Positions 1-5,715 of a DNA stretch of 8,494 bases are shown here, in pieces; position 1 is the first letter of the stretch; each line of letters opens with the position of its first letter. The position numbers and the translations under genes are program-made. The notes beneath the pieces are model-generated. The model was given only the letters and a program-made list of their open reading frames with translations, was not told the DNA's origin and searched no databases. The stretch is from Gammaproteobacteria bacterium (GTDB lineage: Bacteria > Pseudomonadota > Gammaproteobacteria > Pseudomonadales > UBA7434). The DNA lies in the NCBI GenBank assembly GCA_024280785.1, contig JAJRPK010000446.1, positions 1 through 8,494 on the forward strand, read 5' to 3'.

Positions 1-342
1 AAACAATTGCTTGCCGATCTTGTCGCAGAAATATCCAGGCAAGTGGTATGCCGTGAACTGCAAATGGATAATAGCGTCATTCAAACCATAGTTAGTCGTG
101 CTATTGATGCCTTGCCATCGGATGAAACGAAATTAACTATTCATCTCAATCCTGCTGATATATCAGCGTTAGAAAACATCGCTGGTTTTGTTAAGCCGGA
201 ATGGCAATTGCTTGGCGATGAAGCCTTGGAACTTGGCAGTTGCCTAATAATGAGCGCTAACAGCTACGTCGATTTTACTAGTTCAACACGGTTAAAAGAC
301 ATTGTCGACAGCACCTTTAACAATGACGTGGTAGACCCTTAG
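1..342 (+). CDS. fliH: FliH, flagellar assembly protein, C-terminal part (5' end outside window)
   Basis: The reading frame is open from base 1 and ends at TAG 340-342, so only about 113 C-terminal residues are present. FliH is the peripheral stator of the flagellar export ATPase: a dimer binds FliI, restrains its ATPase activity and anchors it to the C-ring and export gate. The visible part matches the family's globular C-terminal domain. It has a helical segment (IVSRAIDAL), a strand of the LTIHLNPADISAL type, then a WQLLGDEALELGSC stretch and the closing VDFTSSTRLKDI element, equivalent to the usual 'VDAS..TRL..I' end. The next gene, FliI, starts two bases after the stop, which fits a translationally coupled fliE-F-G-H-I-J operon. 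A TTG at base 7 is in frame but is not the real start, because the family is about twice this length. Confidence rests on domain pattern plus context. Confidence 0.88.
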   Translation, partial: KQLLADLVAEISRQVVCRELQMDNSVIQTIVSRAIDALPSDETKLTIHLNPADISALENIAGFVKPEWQLLGDEALELGSCLIMSANSYVDFTSSTRLKDIVDSTFNNDVVDP

Positions 343-344
343 CG

Positions 345-1766
345 ATGCTCGCATATTTCAGGTGCTGCCAACAGAGATTAGCGCAAACAAGCATTGCCCC
401 ATTAGCCATTGGCTCAGTCACAAGAGTAGTGGGCTTAACCCTTGAAGCGCGCGGGATTAATGTCGCTTTAGGCGCGCGGTGTTTAATCTCAGTGGGAGAC
501 AATGAATCTTTTGAAGTCGAACTGGTTGGCTTTGACGGAAATCGATCCTACTTGATGCCACTTAGGCCTATTGCGTCGGTAAAACCGGGAGCGCGCGTTA
601 CCCCCATTGGCTCTAGCGATACCGTGCCAGCAGGTGAGGCCTTACTAGGGAGAGTAATAGATGCCACGGGGCGCCCGTTGGACAGCAAAGGTCCACTAGG
701 TGCGACCGACAGCATAAATTTTCTTCCCGAACAAATTAACCCGTTATTACGGCTGCCTATTACTGAGCCGCTAGATGTAGGTGTGCGTTCTATAAACGCT
801 TCATTAACGGTCGGATGTGGCCAACGAATTGGCCTATTCGCAGGTAGCGGGGTTGGTAAGAGCGTACTGTTAGGGATGATGACCCGGTTTACCGAAGCTG
901 ATGTAGTTATCGTGGCGTTAGTCGGTGAGCGCGGGCGAGAAGTTCGTGAATTCGTTGATTTTACTTTGGGTCCAGAGGGTATGGCGAAGACCATAGTCGT
1001 GGCGGCTCCCGCTGACGAGACACCGGTTATGCGCTTACGAGCGGGAATGTATGCATCGCGATTGAGTGAGTATTTTCGCGATCGTGGAAAAAAGACTTTG
1101 TTATTATTTGATTCGCTCACACGTTACGCTCAAGCCCAGCGAGAAATTGCTTTAGCGACAGGAGAGCCACCGGCAACCAAAGGTTATCCACCTTCGGTGT
1201 TTGCCAAGCTACCACAGTTGGTAGAAAGAGCAGGCAATGGTTTTGGTAATGGAGGTTCGGTCACGGCTTTTTATACCGTGTTGACCGAAGGTGATGACAT
1301 GAGTGATCCTGTAGCTGATTCAGCGCGGGCAATCTTGGACGGTCATGTTGTCTTGTCCAGGGATATTGCGGGCGATGGTGTGTATCCAGCTGTAGATATT
1401 CAAGCGTCTATCAGTCGTTTGATGGCGGGAATCGTCACGCCGGTTCATTTGGAATCGGCGAACAAAGTGAAACAATTGTACTCTCGCTATGAACAAAGCA
1501 GAGATCTCATTAGCGTTGGAGCATATACGGCGGGAGCCGATTCGATTACCGATTTGGCGATAGCTAAACAGCCAAAAATACGTGAATTTTTAGCTCAGGG
1601 TTTGAATGACAGAGTGAGTTTCGAGCAAAGTTTAGCGGCGCTTCTCGCTGTGTTAGAAGAAGACGTCACGGCGGTCGATAACGGCCAGTCTGTTCCGCTA
1701 GCAGCGAAAAAAATGCACCAAGCTGCTCCAGACGGTATGAACGGGGAATTTATCGCTGGTGCGTAA
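345..1766 (+). CDS. fliI: FliI, flagellum-specific export ATPase
   Basis: This is the hexameric ATPase of the flagellar type III export apparatus. It docks and unfolds export substrates with FliH and FliJ at the cytoplasmic face of the basal body. The 473 residues are slightly longer than typical family members. Visible in order: an N-terminal beta-barrel-like domain (about 20-95); the LLGRVIDATGRPLD stretch (100-113); Walker A AGSGVGKS (166-173); GERGREVREF with the catalytic Glu region (194-203); Walker B LLLFDSLTR (252-260); KGYPPSVFAKLPQLVERAG (279-297); and DPVADSARAILDGHVVLSR (321-339), followed by a helical C-terminal domain. All catalytic elements look intact. The ATG at 345 lies two bases after the fliH stop, with only a weak ribosome site, suggesting translational coupling. 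The virulence-type paralogue SctN is the main alternative; fliH and fliJ on either side favour FliI. Confidence 0.97.
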   Translation: MLAYFRCCQQRLAQTSIAPLAIGSVTRVVGLTLEARGINVALGARCLISVGDNESFEVELVGFDGNRSYLMPLRPIASVKPGARVTPIGSSDTVPAGEALLGRVIDATGRPLDSKGPLGATDSINFLPEQINPLLRLPITEPLDVGVRSINASLTVGCGQRIGLFAGSGVGKSVLLGMMTRFTEADVVIVALVGERGREVREFVDFTLGPEGMAKTIVVAAPADETPVMRLRAGMYASRLSEYFRDRGKKTLLLFDSLTRYAQAQREIALATGEPPATKGYPPSVFAKLPQLVERAGNGFGNGGSVTAFYTVLTEGDDMSDPVADSARAILDGHVVLSRDIAGDGVYPAVDIQASISRLMAGIVTPVHLESANKVKQLYSRYEQSRDLISVGAYTAGADSITDLAIAKQPKIREFLAQGLNDRVSFEQSLAALLAVLEEDVTAVDNGQSVPLAAKKMHQAAPDGMNGEFIAGA

Positions 1767-2208
1767 ATCCAAGCGCTTACAAGTTGTTGCCCGCGTGGCA
1801 GAGTTGCGAGAGCAACAGCAATTGTTGGCGTTAAATAAAATAAAAATGACCGTTGATCAACAACAGCAATCCATGAATCAGCTAGAGACATTTCAAAAAG
1901 AATACCTGAGTAGCGGAGCGCCGTTATCAAATGATGCTGTGTCAGTGCGTAATTTAGTGAATTTTTCTCGGTTTATGCAGGATGTGGGGCAAGCTAGCCA
2001 GATGCAAGCACAGCAGCTGTTGCGTTCCAATGAACAATGGCAAATAGAAAATCAGCGATGGTTACATTTGCACTCAAGGCGCAAGCGAATGGAAGAACTC
2101 ATTGAGAACGCAGAACGCGATGAGGAAAAAGAGAGGGATATTAAGTCTGATCGTGAGAATGATGATTTGTGGGCGACCAGAAACCACGATAGTGCGATCA
2201 AAAGATAA
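1759..2208 (+). CDS. fliJ: FliJ, flagellar export chaperone / ATPase stalk
   Basis: FliJ is a small two-helix coiled-coil protein. It inserts in the FliI hexamer like the gamma stalk of F-ATPase, links it to FlhA and escorts empty export chaperones. The 149 residues match the family length. Nearly the whole chain is predicted helical, very rich in Gln, Glu, Arg and Lys. One arm runs from about 10 to 50 (VAELREQQQLLAL onward) and the other from about 68 to 130 (FSRFMQDVGQ onward), split by a short turn containing SSGAPLSND. The usual 'WL...RR..MEELIENAERDEEKE' end is recognisable. The start is GTG at 1759, overlapping the fliI stop by eight bases; a GGGGA at 1743-1747 lies upstream. Sequence identity in this family is always low, so the assignment leans on length, coiled-coil character and position. 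It is the last flagellar gene before a long gene-free stretch, as in operons that end fliE-F-G-H-I-J (for example Pseudomonas). Confidence 0.9.
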   Translation: MRKSKRLQVVARVAELREQQQLLALNKIKMTVDQQQQSMNQLETFQKEYLSSGAPLSNDAVSVRNLVNFSRFMQDVGQASQMQAQQLLRSNEQWQIENQRWLHLHSRRKRMEELIENAERDEEKERDIKSDRENDDLWATRNHDSAIKR

Positions 2209-2476
2209 AAGGTATTCACCGTTATTAGTTAGTTGCCTATATTGATTAACGGGAAAGTCTACATAATTCATAGGCCACCAGAGTAAAGTGACGCTGATTA
2301 GTATTTCAGACTGAGCAAATAATCCCGGGACTTCAAAGCGAGCAGAAGGCAAGATGAAAGAATAAAATTAGCTTGTCGCATTACTCGGGGCTTAGATAGT
2401 AAAAAGGTAGTGAGGACTGTTGATAAACGCGTTATTTCATCACAAGATTACAGCGAGTATAGAAAATTTTATATTG

Positions 2477-2485
2477 TTATTCACA
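2477..2485 (+). promoter_or_regulatory. DnaA-box consensus match (TTATTCACA)
   Basis: TTATTCACA fits the accepted E. coli DnaA-box consensus TTATNCACA at all fixed positions. It sits at the left edge of the AT-rich core, about 170 bp from the three-box cluster at 2646-2680. A weaker reverse-oriented copy (TGTTGATAA, one mismatch) lies at 2418-2426. One such match could occur by chance; the clustering is what makes it notable. Confidence 0.45.
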
Positions 2486-2551
2486 GAAAAATTATGTTGG
2501 CAAAATTTTTTTGAAAACTTCAAATATACTCCTATCTCTAGAAAAGCTTCG

Positions 2552-2564
2552 TAAGTCATTGATT
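2552..2564 (-). promoter_or_regulatory. Putative IHF binding site
   Basis: TAAGTCATTGATT is, on the reverse strand, AATCAATGACTTA. This matches the IHF consensus WATCAANNNNTTR at every fixed position. It is followed by a very AT-rich run (2561-2580), as is common beside IHF sites. It lies between the left DnaA box and the three-box cluster. DNA bending by IHF between DnaA sites is a known feature of E. coli oriC and datA. That this site is used here is inference. Confidence 0.4.
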
Positions 2565-2645
2565 TATATATTTATAATTTGGTCATAAAATGGTCAATTT
2601 TTTTGACGCCTGTAACTACCCGTGTAAACCGTTAAAAAGACATGC

Positions 2646-2680
2646 TTATCCACCAAGTTATCCACAGATTCTGTGGATAG
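2646..2680 (+). promoter_or_regulatory. Cluster of three DnaA boxes
   Basis: Three 9-mers lie within 35 bp. TTATCCACC (2646-2654) has one mismatch. TTATCCACA (2658-2666) is the perfect high-affinity box, identical to R1/R4 of E. coli oriC. TGTGGATAG (2672-2680) is a reverse box with one mismatch. The first two are head-to-tail with a 12-bp start-to-start distance; the second and third face each other across 5 bp. The facing pair forms a 21-bp palindrome with 10-bp arms TATCCACAGA / TCTGTGGATA (2659-2679) around one central T. DnaA binding is the natural reading; a dimeric repressor operator is the alternative. Confidence 0.55.
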
Positions 2681-2936
2681 ACATTGTTTGCTGATGTAAC
2701 GATCTGGTTATACATTCAGTGGTTTGTCATGTTATTCAGATATTCGGTCGATAAAACTCAGGATTAGTTGAAAAAACTGGCGGTCAGTTTGAAATATTAT
2801 TATTAATAAGAAATTAATTGTTCTAACGAAAAAGTAATTGTGTTAGTTCCGCGATGCATGATTGACTAATTCTTTTGGCAAGTGACGATTGTTCGAGAGT
2901 CCGGAAGTTCTTGCACGGTCTTGCGCACAGGCACGA

Positions 2937-2942
2937 TATAAT
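2937..2942 (+). promoter_or_regulatory. Putative sigma-70 -10 box for the downstream SDR gene
   Basis: A perfect TATAAT lies about 95 bases before the ATG at 3038. The best -35-like hexamer, TTGCAC at 2911-2916, is 20 bp upstream, longer than the preferred 17 bp. The promoter may therefore be weak or activator-dependent. If used, transcription would start near 2949 and leave a leader of about 90 nt. Confidence 0.35.
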
Positions 2943-3037
2943 GTGTCTTTATCTATGAACGCTTACGGTTTAAAAGCTGATTCAATGACAAATGTTCGGT
3001 ACAAGTGTCTCAATAATTGATAAGGTAATTTCATAAT

Positions 3038-3808
3038 ATGAGTATTTATTCTGCGGATTTAATGGCTACCAAAGTGGTGTTAATTACAGGCGGAGGGACT
3101 GGAATAGGAAAGGGTATCGCCTGCGCGATGGGTGAGCATGGCGCTAAGGTCGTTATTGCCAGTCGTAAAAAGGAAGTGATTGAAGCGACTGCTGCCGAGT
3201 TGAGAGAGCAAGGTATCGAATGTGAGAGCTGTGTTTGCGATATTCGCGATTACGTATCGGTAACGGCTTTGATGTCGTTTATTATGCAAACCTATGGTCG
3301 GCTAGATGTTCTGGTGAACAATGCTGCGGGAAATTTCCCTGCGTCTGTTGACCAGCTCTCAGCTAATGCCTTTCGCACCGTTGTGGACATCGATTTAAAC
3401 GGGACGTTTAACGTAAGCAAAGCGGCTTTCGAAGCCTTTTTAAAGGGCAAAGGAGGGGCGGTTGTTAACATTACGGCACCGTTCGAGGGTTGGGGGGTTG
3501 CCTATCAGGCGCATGCAGCAGCCGCTAAAGCGGGAATTGATTCTTTAACGCGAACTTGCGCGGTCGACTGGCAGCCTCTGGGCATTCGTGTCAATGCTGT
3601 GGCACCGGGTTCGGTAAGTGCTACTGAGGGGACAGGGCGGCTAACAGAGGCTTTGGTTGGAGACCGGCCGACAATAAGCTGCAGTCCAGCAGACATTGCC
3701 AACGCAGTGATGTTCTTAGCCAGCGACGCTGGCAGGTTTGTCAGCGGTGAAATTATTCGCGTAGACTCTGCGACAGGGGTCGATTTATTAAGAATACCGG
3801 TTCACTAA
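3038..3808 (+). CDS. SDR-family oxidoreductase, DECR2-like (2,4-dienoyl-CoA reductase type)
   Basis: This is a short-chain dehydrogenase/reductase of 256 residues. It has the nucleotide motif TGGGTGIG (17-24), S42-R43 after the second strand (NADP-type preference), NNAAGN (94-99), VDIDLNGTFNVS (116-127) and a conserved Lys at 164. The classical YxxxK Tyr is absent: the position four before K164 is Ala, in a QAHAAAAKAG context. That pattern, with NNAAGNF, DID..GTFN and QxHAxxAKAxxD, is what peroxisomal 2,4-dienoyl-CoA reductase (DECR2) and its bacterial relatives show. The likely role is NADPH-dependent reduction of 2,4-dienoyl-CoA during beta-oxidation of unsaturated fatty acids. ATG 3038 is preferred because the ADLMATKVVLITGG start aligns with the family's usual N-terminus; ATG 3062 would remove part of it. 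The upstream SD (AAGG at 3022-3025) is rather distant. Substrate is inferred from motifs only. Confidence 0.85.
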   Translation: MSIYSADLMATKVVLITGGGTGIGKGIACAMGEHGAKVVIASRKKEVIEATAAELREQGIECESCVCDIRDYVSVTALMSFIMQTYGRLDVLVNNAAGNFPASVDQLSANAFRTVVDIDLNGTFNVSKAAFEAFLKGKGGAVVNITAPFEGWGVAYQAHAAAAKAGIDSLTRTCAVDWQPLGIRVNAVAPGSVSATEGTGRLTEALVGDRPTISCSPADIANAVMFLASDAGRFVSGEIIRVDSATGVDLLRIPVH

Positions 3809-3966
3809 GCCGTCCAATAGTGAGTTTTCAGAGGGTTATACCGGCATAATAAATATCCCCATTAATATTCTTTTAGGGATACGAAATCATTAAAACCGCA
3901 AAGACACCAGACCCTCTAAATGGTTTAATAAGCGGCTCAAATCCATTACCGGAAATAATCTTCAAT

Positions 3967-4608
3967 ATGCGTCATCGATTACTCACCATGCTGGCGATGC
4001 AAGACAGTATGAATACCAAGGTTCATCCGCAATGGATCTCTCAAGGCTATGAATGGTATCGCGCAGCATGGATTGAATGCGGTGAGTTAATGGACCACCA
4101 CGGCTACAAATGGTGGAAAAAACAAGTTCCTGATGATGAACAGGTCAAGCTTGAAATTATCGATATCTGGCATTTTGGGATGAGCGCGCTGTTTGCCGAA
4201 GGTAAAAGTTATGATGACTTGGCCGATCAGATTCTTTCTTTGCTCGACGACACGCCAGCGAGTATGGCCATCGACATGACGATACTCGAAGCGACTGAGC
4301 AATTAGCGCAAGACTGTTTGGCCACAAAAGGGTTTTCTGTCGTGTTCTTTTGGCAATTGATGGCAGCTGCCAAGCTAGATTTTGATACGCTCTACGTTGC
4401 CTATGTCGGTAAAAATGTATTGAACTTTTTCCGTCAAGATCATGGCTATAAGGACGGCACCTATATTAAACAGTGGGCAGGAAAAGAAGATAACGAGCAT
4501 TTAGTCGAGCTTACAGCTGGCCTTGACAGCCATAGCGATAGCTTTCGCGACGATCTCTATGAGGCACTGAGTCTTCGCTACGATAATACCACCGCTGCGG
4601 TTTCGTAG
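3967..4608 (+). CDS. Dimeric all-alpha dUTP diphosphatase
   Basis: This 213-residue protein belongs to the dimeric dUTPase family (dUTPase_2, all-alpha NTP pyrophosphatase superfamily). It hydrolyses dUTP (and usually dUDP) to dUMP, keeping uracil out of DNA and feeding thymidylate synthesis. The Mg-binding ExxE pair is at E37/E40 in ECGELMDHHGYKWWK. The ExxD pair is at E63/D66 in LEIIDIWHFGMS. The nucleotide-binding KNVLNFFRQDHGYKDGTY stretch is at 149-166. The N-terminal LLTMLAMQDSMNTKVHPQW is typical of family members, which supports the ATG at 3967 despite a poor ribosome site (GGAA 3951-3954). It is unrelated in sequence and fold to the trimeric beta dut of E. coli. It stands alone, with 158 bp before and 113 bp after it. 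The specific substrate (dUTP rather than another dNTP) is inferred from the family. Confidence 0.93.
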   Translation: MRHRLLTMLAMQDSMNTKVHPQWISQGYEWYRAAWIECGELMDHHGYKWWKKQVPDDEQVKLEIIDIWHFGMSALFAEGKSYDDLADQILSLLDDTPASMAIDMTILEATEQLAQDCLATKGFSVVFFWQLMAAAKLDFDTLYVAYVGKNVLNFFRQDHGYKDGTYIKQWAGKEDNEHLVELTAGLDSHSDSFRDDLYEALSLRYDNTTAAVS

Positions 4609-4615
4609 CAGCGGT
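4591..4615 (+). terminator. Hairpin overlapping the dUTPase stop codon, possible terminator
   Basis: A perfect 8-bp GC-rich stem, ACCGCTGC (4591-4598) and GCAGCGGT (4608-4615), encloses a 9-base loop and includes the stop codon TAG at 4606-4608. Only a short T run (TTTC) follows, so it may be an inefficient terminator or simply an mRNA-stabilising hairpin. No better terminator is seen before the next gene. Confidence 0.35.
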
Positions 4616-4721
4616 TTCAAAATCGCAATAATCAGCACTTGCCCTGTGGTTCGCCCCTGACGGTGGGTAGTCAAACGTAGCATTTACGGTAATACGGTTA
4701 AAGAGAGCAGAGATCACTAGC

Positions 4722-5372
4722 ATGGCAGAAACCGAAATTACCCGTCGAGAATTGATATTCGAGACTTTTCCCGTCGGCCCACTGCAGTGCAACTGCTGTA
4801 TTGTTGGTGACCCTGTGAGTAAAAAAGCAATCGTAGTCGATCCAGGCGGTGATGCTGAGAAAATTTTGCAGACGCTACAACGGCACGAACTTCAACTGGT
4901 TGAGATTATTCATACCCATGCGCACCTCGATCACATTCTCGCAGCGGGTGAGCTAAAGTCGGCTACCGGCGCTAGCATCCATTTACACAAAGAAGATAAA
5001 ATGCTCTGGGATATGCTTGAGCAGCAGTGTGAAGCTTTTAACGTTCCCTACACACCATTGCCGGCCCCTGACTATTGGATAGAAGACGATCAGTGCTTTG
5101 CGTGTTCTGGTGTTGCAATACACACTCCGGGGCACACTCCTGGATCGGTGAGTTTTTGGTTTGAAGAATCTAAATTACTGGTGGCGGGGGACACATTATT
5201 TAAACGTTCCATCGGCAGAACCGATTTTCCCGGGGGAGACTTCGCTACGATTGAAAAGTCGATTAAAGAACGGTTGTACTGTTTAGCAGATGATGTACAG
5301 GTAATTACTGGCCACGGTCCAGCCACTACAATCGGTGAAGAAAAATATGAAAACCCCTTTGTTAGTGTGTAA
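4722..5372 (+). CDS. MBL-fold hydrolase, GloB2/YcbL type (glyoxalase II-like)
   Basis: This metallo-beta-lactamase-fold hydrolase has 216 residues, the usual size for the YcbL/GloB2 subgroup. That subgroup lacks the C-terminal helical domain of classical glyoxalase II. The binuclear metal motif is complete: H66, H68, D70 and H71 in THAHLDH; H138 in PGHTPGS; D157 in GDTLF; and H198 in TGHGP. The RSIGRTDFPGGD stretch (162-173) is a hallmark of the subgroup, and the VVDPGGD motif (38-44) is also present. The likely activity is hydrolysis of S-lactoylglutathione or a similar thioester in the cytoplasm; there is no signal peptide. The first ten residues are an extension before the usual start near LIFETFPVGPLQCNC. 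ATG 4722 has only a loose AGAGAG upstream (4702-4707). Persulfide dioxygenase (ETHE1) is less likely from length and the GRTDFPGGD motif. Confidence 0.88.
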   Translation: MAETEITRRELIFETFPVGPLQCNCCIVGDPVSKKAIVVDPGGDAEKILQTLQRHELQLVEIIHTHAHLDHILAAGELKSATGASIHLHKEDKMLWDMLEQQCEAFNVPYTPLPAPDYWIEDDQCFACSGVAIHTPGHTPGSVSFWFEESKLLVAGDTLFKRSIGRTDFPGGDFATIEKSIKERLYCLADDVQVITGHGPATTIGEEKYENPFVSV

Positions 5373-5715
5373 AGAGTCGGCGTAACTTATCAAGTGAAAG
5401 TCATCATTTTAAGAGACTGAAACCGGCTAGACGGTAGGTAGAGCTATTGTGTCTCAATGAAAGTTTTTGAGTACTTAATTCGGCGGGTTCAGACATTGTT
5501 ATTTCTTTATTTGCCGTTAGTATGCCTGCCTAGAATTACGCCCAAGCAAGGCGACTGCAATGCGGAAGCTGGCTGGGTATAGAATAAACTGGCTTAACTA
5601 TTTTAAGGCCCAAGTGTCCCGCAATCGTTTTAATCAAGAGTATTTCCAGTTGGTATATTTATAAAAATTGCTGAGGGTTTATAGAATCGTACTTAAGAGT
5701 AAAAAGGCATAAAAT
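5373..5715. other. 343-bp intergenic region without a convincing gene
   Basis: There is no clear terminator after the MBL gene and no promoter with both hexamers well spaced. A 41-codon frame at 5457-5582 (ATG start, basic N-terminus MKVFEYLIRR, then a leucine-rich hydrophobic stretch) is the only notable reading frame. It has no good ribosome site and is not called. AT-rich sequence at 5640-5690, including TATAGAAT at 5680-5687, may hold the promoter for the next gene. Confidence 0.6.

Larger units (their letters stand above)
2209..3037. other. 829-bp gene-free region with an AT-rich core and DnaA-box-like sites
   Basis: I see no credible protein gene on either strand. The longest forward ATG frame inside it is 34 codons (2590-2694) and has no ribosome site. 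There is no clear Rho-independent terminator directly after fliJ. Bases 2481-2600 contain about 29 G or C out of 120, so roughly 76% A+T, much more AT-rich than the flanking genes. The region holds DnaA-box-like 9-mers at 2418-2426 (reverse), 2477-2485, 2646-2654, 2658-2666, 2672-2680 (reverse) and 2732-2740. It also holds an IHF-consensus match at 2552-2564, a TGGTCA repeat with 11-bp period at 2580-2596, and a perfect TATAAT at 2937-2942 in front of the next gene. Its makeup resembles a replication-control locus; that function is inference. Confidence 0.8.

Noticed and set aside
548..1120. 190-codon open frame on the reverse strand inside fliI
   Set aside because: It lies wholly within a highly conserved gene in another frame, is low-complexity (Ser/Pro/Arg-rich) and has no recognisable domain.
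345..1766. Virulence type III secretion ATPase (SctN) instead of FliI
   Set aside because: FliH-type C-terminus upstream and FliJ-type coiled coil downstream, with no injectisome genes, make the flagellar reading far stronger.
2590..2694. 34-residue ATG frame crossing the DnaA-box cluster
   Set aside because: No ribosome site, and it is the kind of length expected by chance. The cluster of 9-mers explains the sequence better.
2911..2925. TTGCAC followed by TTGCG looks like a sigma-54 -24/-12 promoter
   Set aside because: The invariant GG is absent and the GG-to-GC spacing, which must be fixed, is short by one base.
2931..2960. Weak resemblance to a dif/Xer recombination site (ATAATGTG... 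TTATCTATGAA)
   Set aside because: Only the inner ATAA-TGT and TTAT parts match, spacing is off by one, and the outer XerC/XerD arms do not fit.
2955..3020. 21-residue frame (MNAYGLKADS...) just after the TATAAT box, possible leader peptide
   Set aside because: No ribosome site, no run of one regulatory amino acid, and no attenuator-type hairpin between it and the SDR gene.
3830..3917. AGAGGGT / ACCCTCT inverted pair with TATCCC/GGGATA hairpin inside, after the first SDR
   Set aside because: The outer arms are 7 bp across a loop of about 74 bases. The inner 6-bp stem has a 16-base loop and no T-tract, so it is not a convincing terminator.
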